Shown one piece after another: positions 7,442-15,505 of a stretch of 16,270 nt of DNA. The stretch is from CAVAVT01 sp963592185. GTDB taxonomy: Bacteria; Bacillota; Negativicutes; Selenomonadales; Selenomonadaceae. Made by a program: the position numbers and the translations under genes. Positions within the stretch are counted from its first letter, which is position 1; each line of letters opens with the position of its first letter. The notes below the pieces were generated by a model. The model was not told the origin of the DNA, ran no database searches, and saw only the letters and a list, made by a program, of their open reading frames with translations. The stretch lies in contig CAVAVT010000035.1 in NCBI GenBank assembly GCA_963592185.1, positions 1 through 16,270 on the forward strand, given 5' to 3'.

Positions 7442-8203
7442 TACCAGTCTGATTCCTACAGCAAACATAGCGCAGGAGAGAATCAGGAGAATAACCTTGG
7501 ATTTTGTCTTTTTGGAAATCATTGCACCAAGCTGTGCGCCGATGCTGGCGCCGATACCAAGGGCGATTGCCGGTCCCCAGAGAATGTGGTCCAGCATAAA
7601 GTGAGATATAACACCCATGAAGGAGGACACAGCCAGAATAAAGGATGAGGTGGCTGTTGCAATGTGTACGGGGAAGCCCAGGAGGTAAACCATCATAGGC
7701 ACGTGAACTACGCCGCCGCCTACGCCAAAAATACTGGAGATAAAGCCAACGAAAAGGCTGCAGATGATTCCAAGAGGCTTGTTGTAGGTAAATCCCTTAG
7801 GGATGGTAAGTATGTTGGATGCTGGCTTATGGGTGGAATTCCAGAACATGATGATACTCATAATCATGAGGAATATACCGAAGCCAAGCTCCAGTGCGCT
7901 GTGGTCAAATCCGTCAGAGATGTAGGAGCCAAGCCATGCACCGGGCAGAGTCGCAATACTGAAAGGGATTGCTGCGCCGAAAAATACACGGTTCTGGCGG
8001 ATAAATGCTATTGTGCCTGAAATTGCATTTGTGAGAACTACAAAAATTGATGTTCCAACCACCTGTGGGGCGGATTTAAAAACAGAGGGACTCAGAAACA
8101 TTATGAAAATGGGGACAAGAATAAGTCCGCCGCCGATGCCTACGAGAGTTCCAAAGGTACCTGTAGCAATACCTAAAATAAGAAAAAATAAAAATTCCAT
8201 CAT
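7430..8203 (-). CDS. TauE/SafE family sulfite/organosulfonate-type permease
   Basis: This is a 257-residue integral membrane protein with about seven to eight hydrophobic helices. It shows the two-fold repeat typical of the TauE/SafE (DUF81) family: GTLVGIGGGLILVP near residue 18 and SSIFGVGGGVVHVP near residue 157. Members export or import small anions, such as sulfite, sulfoacetate or other sulfur or carbon acids. Nothing in the neighbourhood fixes the substrate. Start: the first of two adjacent ATGs, with AGGTGG (plus-strand CCACCT, 8213-8218) 9 nt upstream. The stop overlaps the 3' end of the convergent glycosyltransferase, and I see no terminator on this side. Confidence 0.92.
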   Translation of the reverse strand: MMEFLFFLILGIATGTFGTLVGIGGGLILVPIFIMFLSPSVFKSAPQVVGTSIFVVLTNAISGTIAFIRQNRVFFGAAIPFSIATLPGAWLGSYISDGFDHSALELGFGIFLMIMSIIMFWNSTHKPASNILTIPKGFTYNKPLGIICSLFVGFISSIFGVGGGVVHVPMMVYLLGFPVHIATATSSFILAVSSFMGVISHFMLDHILWGPAIALGIGASIGAQLGAMISKKTKSKVILLILSCAMFAVGIRLVLMS

Positions 8204-8237
8204 AAAAACTTACCACCTTTTCTATGTCATAGGGATT

Positions 8238-8275
8238 ATTATACAGCTATTATTCAAGTTTTGCATTAGCAAAAC
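8238..8275 (-). promoter_or_regulatory. Candidate permease promoter with overlapping inverted repeat
   Basis: On the minus strand a TATAAT lies at 8243-8238, about 35 nt before the permease start. The region where the -35 box would lie (8261-8266) has no good hexamer. It falls instead inside a perfect inverted repeat, GTTTTGC (8258-8264), ATTA, GCAAAAC (8269-8275). A weak -35 covered by an operator suggests regulated expression. Confidence 0.45.
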
Positions 8276-8306
8276 ACACAAATTTACATTTTTAGAAAAA
8301 ATGTTC

Positions 8307-8335
8307 TTGATAACATATCCTTTTTTTGGTATAAT
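8307..8335 (+). promoter_or_regulatory. Strong sigma-A promoter for the tRNA-Ser pair
   Basis: TTGATA (8307-8312), a 17-bp spacer and TATAAT (8330-8335), with an extended -10 TGG directly before. The predicted start is 5-6 nt before the mature tRNA 5' end at 8348. This is the best promoter match in the window. Confidence 0.88.
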
Positions 8336-8347
8336 ATTTAGCGTTAC

Positions 8348-8436
<89 letters not shown>

Positions 8437-8437
8437 C

Positions 8438-8526
8438 GGAGTGGTACTCAAGAGGCTGAAGAGGACGGTTTGCTAAATCGTTAGAGTCGCAAGGCTGCGG
8501 AGGTTCGAATCCTCTCCACTCCGCCA
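8438..8526 (+). tRNA. tRNA-Ser (GCT)
   Basis: This is an 89-nt class II tRNA starting one base after the preceding tRNA ends. The acceptor GGAGTGG pairs with CCACTCC and CCA is encoded. The anticodon stem ACGGT/ATCGT, with one G-T pair, holds GCT at 8472-8474. The single-base spacer implies one precursor cut by RNase P. Confidence 0.97.
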
Positions 8527-8538
8527 GTATGAATTTTT

Positions 8539-8573
8539 GACCTGCTGCATCCTAATATGTAGCAGGTCTTTTT
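8539..8573 (+). terminator. Rho-independent terminator of the tRNA-Ser unit
   Basis: GACCTGCTGCAT (8539-8550) pairs with ATGTAGCAGGTC (8557-8568) through one G-U, with a 6-nt loop followed by TTTTT. Confidence 0.92.
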
Positions 8574-8626
8574 GCTTTTGTGGCGAATAATAACACTAAC
8601 GATGGATATGGGACGAGGTGGCAACA

Positions 8627-9103
8627 ATGCCAATAAAATTGCTAGTGGCAGATGGTGACAGAAGGCAGCTGGCGATGCTGGAAAAACTGTTTTCTTTGGA
8701 AGATGGAATAGAAATGGTGGCCTGTACGTCCTCCGCAAAGGAACTTCTGCCCATGATATCCGAGAAAAAGCCGCAAATAAGCATTATAGATATTGACTGG
8801 CTGGAGCTGAAAGCCCTAGGACTTCAGGACATTATCCCTGAGGCGGCAAAGGAGTCAAAGATTATAGTCCAGTCCTTTATGGATAGTGATTATATGGCTT
8901 TGGAGCTTTTGAAAATGGGAGTAAGCTGCTACCTTTTAAAAGGTGATCCGGACATTATGCTTCAAGCTATCAAGGATGTGGGACAGGGACAAAAGTGCGT
9001 ATATTCCCCAATGGCCCAGGAAGTCCTAGGCAAATACCCCAGCCGCCAGCTGAACTCCTACAACATGGCCAGACTGGGAGAAGTACCGAGGAGAAGATAT
9101 TAA
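8627..9103 (+). CDS. Stand-alone response-regulator receiver protein lacking an output domain
   Basis: The protein has 158 residues from ATG 8627. GAGGTGG at 8615-8621 sits 5 nt upstream of this ATG, whereas an in-frame GTG at 8618 lies inside the ribosome site. Residues 3-118 form a CheY-like receiver: acidic pocket D9/D11 (VADGD), probable phospho-acceptor D55 (SIIDID), switch S83 and conserved K105 (CYLLKGD). The next stretch, GQGQKCVYSPMAQEVLGKY (about 120-138), resembles the linker of NarL/FixJ regulators. Where the LuxR-type helix-turn-helix should follow, only about 20 unrelated residues remain before the stop. It could be a phosphate sink, a protein-interaction switch or a decayed regulator. 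No histidine kinase is nearby. No convincing promoter was found between it and the tRNA-Ser terminator. Confidence 0.8.
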   Translation: MPIKLLVADGDRRQLAMLEKLFSLEDGIEMVACTSSAKELLPMISEKKPQISIIDIDWLELKALGLQDIIPEAAKESKIIVQSFMDSDYMALELLKMGVSCYLLKGDPDIMLQAIKDVGQGQKCVYSPMAQEVLGKYPSRQLNSYNMARLGEVPRRRY

Positions 9104-9119
9104 TACATAAAAAAGATTA

Positions 9120-9168
9120 AGCCATCTGAATGAGCTGACATATCATCAGTTCATCCAGATGGCTTTTT
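9120..9168. terminator. Bidirectional terminator between the receiver gene and alaT
   Basis: A 19-bp stem (9120-9138 with 9146-9164, one mismatch and one G-U) encloses a 7-nt loop. TTTTT follows on the plus strand, and an A-run at 9108-9114 gives a T-run for minus-strand transcription. It can therefore end both convergent genes. Confidence 0.9.
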
Positions 9169-9186
9169 GTGTTGCAGGAAAAATTT

Positions 9187-10368
9187 TTACTTCTTATGAT
9201 TCTTCAGGAAGTTTTCAATTCGTGAAAGGGCTTCAGATATTTTGTCGATGGAAGTGGCGTAGGAGCAACGTACATATCCTTCACCGCAGCTGCCGAAGGC
9301 ATTACCTGGCACAAGGGCCACATGCTCAGACATCAGGAGCTTTTCGGCAAATTCCTCAGAAGTGTATCCAGTGGACTTTATGCTGGGGAAAATATAGAAG
9401 GCTCCCTTTGGCTCAAAGCACTCCAGTCCCATTTTTGTAAGACCGTCATATATCAGTCTGCGGCGCTTGTCATATTCAGAAACCATTTTCTTCATGTATT
9501 TTTCACCGTGACGGAGGGCCTCCACTGCTGCAATCTGGGCGGTGATGGGGGCGCACAGCATGGTGTACTGATGAATCTTCGTCATTGCTGAAATAAAGGC
9601 AGGATTGGAAAGTGCGTAGCCTATGCGCCATCCTGTCATGGCGTATGCCTTGGAAAAGCCATTCAGGAGAATGGTTCTGTCCTTCATTCCAGGCAGGGAT
9701 GAGAAGCAGATATGCTCTTCTTCGCCGTAGGTCAAATCTCCGTAAATTTCATCAGAAATAACAATGAGATCGTGTTTTTCAGCAAATTCTGCCACAGCCA
9801 GCAAATCACTGCGGCTCATAACAGCTCCTGTCGGGTTGTTGGGATAGCCGATGAGAAGTACCTTGGTTTTTGGGGTAACATGGGCTTCCAAATCCGCCGG
9901 AGTAACACGGAATTCATTTTCAATTTTCGCCGGTACAGGAACAGCCTTTCCACCAGCCATAATTGTACATGCGCTGTAGGACACATAGCATGGCTCGGGA
10001 ATGAGCACCTCGTCACCAGGGGAAAGAATAGCTCTGAGGGCTATGTCCAGCGCCTCACTGACACCAACGGTTACAAGAACATCCTTTGCAGCGTCATAGG
10101 AAATGCCGTATCTATTTTCGTGAAGCTTTACGATTTCCTGACGAAGCTCCAAAAGACCCCGGTTTGCGGTGTATGAAGTGTAGCCCTGCTCAAGTCCGTA
10201 CACGCAGCTTTCACGGATGGACCAGGGGGTGACGAAGTCCGGCTCGCCAACGCCCAAGGAGATTACATCATCCATTTCTGCCGCAATGTCAAAAAAGCGG
10301 CGGATGCCGGAGGGCGGAACCTGTGAAACTATAGGTGAGATACGCTCTGACCAATCATTTGTACTCAT
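9187..10368 (-). CDS. alaT: PLP-dependent class I/II aminotransferase, AlaT/PatA-like
   Basis: This 393-residue fold-type I aminotransferase matches the usual family length. It transfers amino groups between an amino acid and a 2-oxo acid in the cytoplasm. Visible residues include PNNPTG (176-181) with PLP-contacting N178, SDEIY with D206, the Schiff-base lysine K240 in NGFSKAYAMTGWRIGY, and the carboxylate-binding arginine R367 (YVRCSY). The N-terminal stretch PSGIRRFFDIAAEMDDVISLG and the overall order closely resemble what I recall of Bacillus subtilis AlaT (YugH), an alanine transaminase. The symbol rests on that resemblance and on the upstream Lrp-type gene; an aspartate or aromatic aminotransferase remains possible. 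Its ATG overlaps the regulator's TGA (ATGA), indicating translational coupling. Confidence 0.93.
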   Translation of the reverse strand: MSTNDWSERISPIVSQVPPSGIRRFFDIAAEMDDVISLGVGEPDFVTPWSIRESCVYGLEQGYTSYTANRGLLELRQEIVKLHENRYGISYDAAKDVLVTVGVSEALDIALRAILSPGDEVLIPEPCYVSYSACTIMAGGKAVPVPAKIENEFRVTPADLEAHVTPKTKVLLIGYPNNPTGAVMSRSDLLAVAEFAEKHDLIVISDEIYGDLTYGEEEHICFSSLPGMKDRTILLNGFSKAYAMTGWRIGYALSNPAFISAMTKIHQYTMLCAPITAQIAAVEALRHGEKYMKKMVSEYDKRRRLIYDGLTKMGLECFEPKGAFYIFPSIKSTGYTSEEFAEKLLMSEHVALVPGNAFGSCGEGYVRCSYATSIDKISEALSRIENFLKNHKK

Positions 10369-10865
10369 GGTGTCATCACCAGCCTATGGTCACGTTCCTC
10401 ATCATCAATGATGGTGCCGTCTTTTTTATAAGGCTTCAGCATAAAATGACTGCGTGTAGCGGTTACACCGTCAATGGTGGAGAGTCTGGTTGCTACAAAG
10501 TGTGCAACATCCTGCAGGGATTTTCCCTCGATGATTACCAGCAGGTCGAAGCTTCCGGACATGAGGTATACAGTGCGTACCTCGTCAAAGCGGTAGATTC
10601 TCTCGGCAATGGCATCGAAGCCAACTTCACGCTGTGGTGTAAGGTTTACCTCTATGATGGAGGTAACGGTATTTTCACCAAGCTTCTCCCAGTTGATGAG
10701 TGTATTATAATTAAGGATAATTTTATCTTTTTCCAGCTGCTGAATCTGCTGCTGCACCTCATATTCGCTGCGATGAAGCATTGATGCTATTTCGCTTGCC
10801 GGGCGGCGGGCATCGTGTTCAAGAATATCCAGGATATCCTTTGTTTCCTTCATAACGTCCTTCAT
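10365..10865 (-). CDS. alaR: Lrp/AsnC-family transcriptional regulator, AlaR-like
   Basis: The protein has 166 residues. The N-terminal winged helix-turn-helix (about 8-55) includes the ARRPASEIASMLHRSEYEVQ region. A RAM (ligand-binding, oligomerising) domain at about 68-145 contains the YLMSGSFDLLVIIEG core. Lrp/AsnC proteins bind amino acids and form dimers to octamers on DNA. The four-base overlap with the downstream aminotransferase gene suggests it controls that enzyme, as in the Bacillus alaR-alaT arrangement. Start: AAGGAGG (plus-strand CCTCC, 10873-10877) 7 nt upstream. A perfect palindrome over its own promoter suggests autoregulation. The symbol is by analogy only. Confidence 0.9.
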   Translation of the reverse strand: MKDVMKETKDILDILEHDARRPASEIASMLHRSEYEVQQQIQQLEKDKIILNYNTLINWEKLGENTVTSIIEVNLTPQREVGFDAIAERIYRFDEVRTVYLMSGSFDLLVIIEGKSLQDVAHFVATRLSTIDGVTATRSHFMLKPYKKDGTIIDDEERDHRLVMTP

Positions 10866-10900
10866 TGGACAGCCTCCTTTTTATCCGAAAAATTTAAGTA

Positions 10901-10929
10901 ATTGTATCATAAAAGGCTTTATATTGCAA
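10901..10929 (-). promoter_or_regulatory. Promoter of the alaR-alaT operon
   Basis: Read on the minus strand, TTGCAA (10929-10924), 17 bp, TACAAT (10906-10901). The transcript would start about 30 nt before the alaR start codon at 10865. Confidence 0.75.
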
Positions 10930-10934
10930 TATAA
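10919..10934. promoter_or_regulatory. Perfect 16-bp palindrome over the alaR -35 box (candidate operator)
   Basis: TTATATTGCAATATAA reads the same on both strands and covers the whole -35 hexamer. Lrp/AsnC regulators commonly bind AT-rich palindromes near their own promoters, so autorepression by the AlaR-like protein is the simplest inference. Confidence 0.6.
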
Positions 10935-10983
10935 CCCCTGTAGCTGTGGCGTAATTCCTGAAAAATTTAATGTTCTTGTGTAT

Positions 10984-11037
10984 ACTTCTTTTAGAAGTAA
11001 AACAAGGATTGCATATATTTGAGTATTTGTATAAAAT
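10984..11037 (+). promoter_or_regulatory. Candidate promoter and inverted repeat upstream of the YhcH-family gene
   Basis: TTGCAT (11009-11014), 17 bp, TAAAAT (11032-11037) forms a plausible sigma-A promoter. Just upstream, TACTTCT (10983-10989), TTT, AGAAGTA (10993-10999) is a perfect inverted repeat that could be an operator. The gene begins at 11091. Confidence 0.5.
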
Positions 11038-11090
11038 AAATCATATGACAGAGAGTATTAGGGAACTGTGTTGAGATGGGAGGCTTTTTG

Positions 11091-11564
11091 ATGATCGTTG
11101 GTGATATCCGTGAATTTAATAAATTTTCTACGGATTACCCTGAAGCTGTCCGCAAGGCGCTTCATTATTTAGGCGAGCATAATTTTGCTGAAATCGAGGA
11201 TGGAAAATACCCTATTGACGGTGAAAATAGTTTTGCCATTGTGCAGCGCTACAATACCCGTCCTGTAGAGAAATGCCGTCCGGAGGCCCATAAGAAGTAT
11301 GTCGATATTCAATTTCTTGCTGAGGGTGAGGAGTGTCTGGGCTGGTGCCCGCTGAGTCCTGATTTGGATGTTGATGAGGCATATGATGAGGAAAAGGATA
11401 TAGTATTTTACAAGAAGCTGGTTCCTGACAACGGAATCATTCTGTCCAAGGGCATATTTGCCGTATTGTATCCAAATGACGTGCATCAGCCCTGTGCTTC
11501 CACTGGAGAACAGCCTAAGTCTGTAATCAAGGTGGTTGTCAAAATTCTAGCTGATTTAGTGTAA
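11091..11564 (+). CDS. YhcH/YjgK/YiaL (TabA/EbgC) family cupin protein
   Basis: The protein has 157 residues from ATG 11091. GGGAGG at 11078-11083 is 7 nt upstream, whereas the in-frame ATG at 11076 lies across that ribosome site. The fold family is a single-domain double-stranded beta-helix with a metal site. The matching motif HKKYVDIQFLAEGEE begins at H67, and a second histidine is at H132 (DVHQP). Relatives act on sugars, for example as mutarotase- or epimerase-like helpers in sialic acid or galactoside use, and TabA affects biofilm. No sugar operon is visible here, so the substrate is unknown. It is divergent from alaR and lies 67 nt before purL. Confidence 0.9.
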   Translation: MIVGDIREFNKFSTDYPEAVRKALHYLGEHNFAEIEDGKYPIDGENSFAIVQRYNTRPVEKCRPEAHKKYVDIQFLAEGEECLGWCPLSPDLDVDEAYDEEKDIVFYKKLVPDNGIILSKGIFAVLYPNDVHQPCASTGEQPKSVIKVVVKILADLV

Positions 11565-11567
11565 GCT

Positions 11568-11606
11568 TAGGCATATCTGCGCTGTTTCGTGGGTATGCCT
11601 ATTTCT
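11568..11606 (+). terminator. Weak terminator-like hairpin between yhcH-family gene and purL
   Basis: TAGGCATA (11568-11575) pairs with TATGCCTA (11594-11601) around an 18-nt loop, followed by TTTCT. The large loop and poor T-tract make termination incomplete at best. No good purL promoter or purine riboswitch was found in the 67-nt gap, so read-through may drive purL. Confidence 0.45.
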
Positions 11607-11631
11607 GTATGATTATGGAGGTATGTATTTC

Positions 11632-14600
11632 ATGACGGTAAGAAGAATATTTGTAGAGAAGCGCCAGGGCTTTTTCGATATTCCTGCACAGCAGCTTTGT
11701 GCGGACCTTGTTGCCAGCTTCCGCCTGACAGGGCTGAAGGCTGTCCGCCTAATTAAAAGGTATGATATTGAGGGCCTCAGTGATGAGGAATATAATGCAA
11801 CAAAGTCAGTTGTGTTTTCTGAGCCGCCGGTGGATGTTGTCTATGAGGAAGAGCTGCCGGACTTCCCAAATTCCCGTATGTTTGCGGTGGAATTTCTGCC
11901 AGGACAGTATGACCAGACCGCTGACTCCGCTGCACAGTGCGTACAGCTGGTAACTCAGAAGGAGCGTCCTACCATTTCCACAGCAAGGGTAATCGTGCTG
12001 GTGGGAGATATTGATGATGCCACTTTCCAGGAGATTAAGTCCTACTGCATCAACACAGTAGACAGCCGTGAAGCTGCACTGGAAAAGCCAGAGTCTCTGG
12101 AAATGAAAATGGAAGTGCCTGCAGATGTTGAGGTCCTGAAGGGCTTTAATGAGCTTGATGAGGCTGGACTCAAGGCGTTCATGGATTCCCGTGGCTTTGC
12201 AATGAGCTTTGAAGATTTGAAGTTCTGCCAGAAGTATTTCAGAGATACTGAGCAGCGTGAACCTACCATCACAGAGCTTCGTGTTATTGATACATACTGG
12301 TCTGACCATTGCCGTCATACCACCTTCACCACAGCCATCGATATGGTGGATTTCAGTGAAGGTTACTACACACCTGTACTGGAAGAGGCTTATAACCGTT
12401 ATCTGGATGACCGTCAGGCGGTTTACGGCAATGAGCAGCGTGATGTGACTCTGATGGATTTGGCTGTTATCGGTATGAAGGCACTGCGCAAGCAGGGCAA
12501 GCTGGAGGATTTGGACAAGTCCGATGAGATTAATGCCTGCAGCATTGTTATTAATGCTGATATTGGCGGTAAAAATGAAGAATGGCTGGTTATGTTCAAG
12601 AATGAGACACATAACCATCCTACAGAAATAGAGCCTTTCGGCGGTGCGGCAACCTGTCTTGGCGGTGCAATCCGTGATCCGCTGTCCGGAAGATCCTATG
12701 TATATCAGGCAATGCGTGTAACCGGAGCTGCAGACCCCAGAAGAAAGCTTTCTGAAACCATGCCGGGCAAGCTTCCACAGAAAAAGATTACCCTTGAGGC
12801 AGCAGCAGGATATAGCTCCTACGGCAACCAGATTGGTCTTGCAACTGGCCAGGTAGAGGAGCTTTATCATGACGGATACATGGCAAAGCGCATGGAGATT
12901 GGTGCTGTTATTGCAGCAGCTCCCCGTGTAAATGTAGTACGTGAGACTCCTAAGGCTGGAGATGTTATCGTACTGGTGGGCGGACGTACAGGACGTGACG
13001 GCTGCGGCGGTGCAACAGGTTCCTCCAAGGAGCATACCCAGGAGTCCCTGACCACCTGTGGAGCTGAGGTTCAGAAGGGTAATCCTCCTACCGAGCGCAA
13101 GATTCAGAGACTTTTCCGCAATCCTAAGGTAAGCCAGATGATTAAGCGCTGCAACGACTTTGGTGCAGGCGGTGTATCTGTTGCAATCGGCGAGCTTACT
13201 GACGGACTCGTTATTGATTTGGACCGTGTTCCAAAGAAGTATGAGGGGCTGGACGGCACAGAGCTTGCAATCTCCGAGTCCCAGGAGCGCATGGCTGTTG
13301 TTCTCAATGCCGATGATGCTGACAGCTTCATTGCCCTTGCAGATGAAGAAAACCTTGAGGCAACCGTTGTTGCACTTGTTACTGACAATGCACGTCTCAA
13401 CATGAAGTGGAGAGACAAGTCCATCGTTGACCTTTCCCGTGCATTCCTTGATACAAACGGTGTCCGTCAGCACATTACTGTAAAGGTGGAGACTCCGGAA
13501 AAAGATGACAGATACCTTTCCAAGCTTCCTGAGGCTGTTGAAGCCTGCGGAACCGATTTGGAGAAGGCTTGGACAGAGAACCTTAAGGACCTCAATGTCT
13601 GCAGCAAGAAGGGGCTGGCAGAGCGTTTTGACTCCACCATCGGTGGCAACACTGTACTTATGCCTTTCGGCGGTGCAACTCAGCTGACTCCTGCAGAGGG
13701 CATGGTGGCAAAGCTCCCAGTACAGGGGGCAGAAACCACAACCGCTACAGCTATGACATTCGGTCTGAACCCGTATCTCATGGAGTGGAGCCCGTTCCAC
13801 GGCGCTGTTTACTCCGTTGTTGAGGCAGCAGCAAAGATGGTAGCTCTTGGCGGACACAGCGATAAGATTCGCCTTACCTTCCAGGAATATTTTGAAAGCC
13901 TTGGAAATGACAGCAGCAAGTGGGGCAAGCCTTTCAGTGCTCTTCTGGGTGCTCTTTGGGCACAGCATGAGCTGGAGATTCCTGCCATCGGCGGCAAGGA
14001 CTCCATGTCCGGAACCTTCATGGACATTCATGTACCTCCAACACTGGCTGCATTTGCTGTGGATGTCATGAACGCTGAGGATGCTATTTCTCCTGAGTTC
14101 AAGTTCGCTGGAAACAAGGTATACATGATTCCGGCTCCACGTGATGAATATGACATGCCGGTATTCGACAAGCTGAAAAAGAATTTTGCAAAGATTACCA
14201 AGCTCATTCAGGACAAAAAGGTGTTCTCTGCAATCAGCGTAAGAAACGGCGGTGTGGCGGCTGCAATCACCAAGATGTGCCTGGGCAATACCATTGGCTT
14301 CAAATTTGGTACTACCATGAGCAAAGAGGCGCTCTTCAGACCGGATTACGGCTCAATCATTATTGAGACAGCACAGAACTTTGATGCTGCTGAGGCACTT
14401 TCTGGTACTGGCTGCTATGAGCTGGGTGAGACCACCAATGTTAAGAGCATTGTATGCGGTCAGGCAGCTATTCTGCTTCAGGAGGCTGAAAAGGCATTTA
14501 CAGCTCCTCTTGAGCAGATTTTCCCAACAAGCACAAAGACCATTGACAAAAAGGTTCCGGCATTCATCTATGATGCAGGAAACAAGATTTCCAGAAGCAT

Positions 14601-15408
14601 CAGCATTGCAAAGCCGAGAGTATTTATTCCTGTATTCCCAGGAACAAACTGCGAGTACGACAGTGCCCGTGCCTTTGAACGTGCTGGAGCAGAGGCGGAG
14701 ACACTTATTGTCCGCAACCTGACCCCTGGCGCAGTTGAGGAAACTGTTGATGCCATTGTAGAGGGTATCAAGAAGGCTCAGATTATTATGCTGCCTGGCG
14801 GATTCAGCGGCGGCGATGAGCCGGATGGTTCCGGAAAGTTCATTGCAGCTATGTTCCGCAATCCGAGAATCAAGGAAGAGACTATGAAGCTCCTGCAGAA
14901 GCGTGACGGTCTCATGCTGGGTATCTGCAACGGCTTCCAGGCTCTCATTAAGCTTGGGCTTGTTCCCTATGGCGAGATTCGTGACCTGGAGGAGAACAGT
15001 CCAACCCTTACTCACAACAATATCGGCCGTCATGCATCCTGCATGGTCCGCACCAAGGTTGTGTCCAACCTGTCACCGTGGTTCAACAATGTTCCAGTTG
15101 GGGCGGTTCATACAGTGGCTATTTCCCACGGCGAAGGCCGCTTCGTTGCGGATCAGGAGCTTATTTCCAAGCTCAGACTTCGTGGACAGATTGCTACACA
15201 GTATGTTGACAGCAGCGGTGCTCCTACACTGAATATGCCGTTTAACCCCAATGGTTCTGTGGATGCTATTGAAGGTATCACAAGCCCTGACGGCAGAGTT
15301 CTTGGAAAGATGGGTCATTCTGAGCGTACAGGCATGTCTGTCAGCAAGAATGTTCCAGGTGAAAAGGATCAGCTCATCTTTGAAGCTGGCGTGCGTTATT
15401 TCAAATAA
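11632..15408 (+). CDS. purL: Phosphoribosylformylglycinamidine synthase, single-chain (PurL)
   Basis: The protein has 1258 residues from ATG 11632, which is 10 nt after GGAGG (11617-11621). The ATG at 11623 is only 1 nt from that site. It converts FGAR, glutamine and ATP to FGAM in de novo purine synthesis. A PurS-like N-terminus and linker precede the synthase region: SDHCRHTTF from S224, NETHNHPTEIEPFGG from N324 and GGKDSMSG from G787. A glutaminase domain starts near K994. Its Cys nucleophile is C1099 (GICNGFQ), with PGGFSGGD from P1055 and the His/Glu pair H1229/E1231 (GHSERTG). All catalytic positions look intact. This is the fused form found in many clostridia and relatives, rather than separate PurS/PurQ/PurL. 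It is not beside other pur genes here. Confidence 0.97.
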   Translation: MTVRRIFVEKRQGFFDIPAQQLCADLVASFRLTGLKAVRLIKRYDIEGLSDEEYNATKSVVFSEPPVDVVYEEELPDFPNSRMFAVEFLPGQYDQTADSAAQCVQLVTQKERPTISTARVIVLVGDIDDATFQEIKSYCINTVDSREAALEKPESLEMKMEVPADVEVLKGFNELDEAGLKAFMDSRGFAMSFEDLKFCQKYFRDTEQREPTITELRVIDTYWSDHCRHTTFTTAIDMVDFSEGYYTPVLEEAYNRYLDDRQAVYGNEQRDVTLMDLAVIGMKALRKQGKLEDLDKSDEINACSIVINADIGGKNEEWLVMFKNETHNHPTEIEPFGGAATCLGGAIRDPLSGRSYVYQAMRVTGAADPRRKLSETMPGKLPQKKITLEAAAGYSSYGNQIGLATGQVEELYHDGYMAKRMEIGAVIAAAPRVNVVRETPKAGDVIVLVGGRTGRDGCGGATGSSKEHTQESLTTCGAEVQKGNPPTERKIQRLFRNPKVSQMIKRCNDFGAGGVSVAIGELTDGLVIDLDRVPKKYEGLDGTELAISESQERMAVVLNADDADSFIALADEENLEATVVALVTDNARLNMKWRDKSIVDLSRAFLDTNGVRQHITVKVETPEKDDRYLSKLPEAVEACGTDLEKAWTENLKDLNVCSKKGLAERFDSTIGGNTVLMPFGGATQLTPAEGMVAKLPVQGAETTTATAMTFGLNPYLMEWSPFHGAVYSVVEAAAKMVALGGHSDKIRLTFQEYFESLGNDSSKWGKPFSALLGALWAQHELEIPAIGGKDSMSGTFMDIHVPPTLAAFAVDVMNAEDAISPEFKFAGNKVYMIPAPRDEYDMPVFDKLKKNFAKITKLIQDKKVFSAISVRNGGVAAAITKMCLGNTIGFKFGTTMSKEALFRPDYGSIIIETAQNFDAAEALSGTGCYELGETTNVKSIVCGQAAILLQEAEKAFTAPLEQIFPTSTKTIDKKVPAFIYDAGNKISRSISIAKPRVFIPVFPGTNCEYDSARAFERAGAEAETLIVRNLTPGAVEETVDAIVEGIKKAQIIMLPGGFSGGDEPDGSGKFIAAMFRNPRIKEETMKLLQKRDGLMLGICNGFQALIKLGLVPYGEIRDLEENSPTLTHNNIGRHASCMVRTKVVSNLSPWFNNVPVGAVHTVAISHGEGRFVADQELISKLRLRGQIATQYVDSSGAPTLNMPFNPNGSVDAIEGITSPDGRVLGKMGHSERTGMSVSKNVPGEKDQLIFEAGVRYFK

Positions 15409-15418
15409 GCATTTTTGG

Positions 15419-15458
15419 AAGGCTTCCATTTCGAGAGGAATGGGGGCCTTTTTCTTTT
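15419..15458 (+). terminator. Rho-independent terminator of purL
   Basis: AAGGCTTCCATT (15419-15430) pairs with AATGGGGGCCTT (15439-15450), with two G-U pairs and an 8-nt loop, followed by a T-rich tail. It lies 10 nt after the stop. Confidence 0.88.
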
Positions 15459-15505
15459 GCACATTTGTAACATATTAAATTTTCGTAAATTTAGGATAGT
15501 TGATA

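Noticed and set aside
11565..11631. Possible purine riboswitch or dedicated purL promoter
   Set aside because: The gap is only 67 nt. It holds a weak hairpin, and the only -10-like TATGAT (11608-11613) would start transcription on top of the ribosome site.
11806..14031. 741-codon open frame antisense to purL
   Set aside because: It is entirely inside purL, rich in Cys, Leu and Ser, and shows no domain. It is explained by the codon bias of purL, which leaves few stops in this antisense frame.
14353..15033. 226-codon antisense open frame in the purL glutaminase region
   Set aside because: It has the same cause as the longer purL antisense frame and lacks a ribosome site or recognisable motif.
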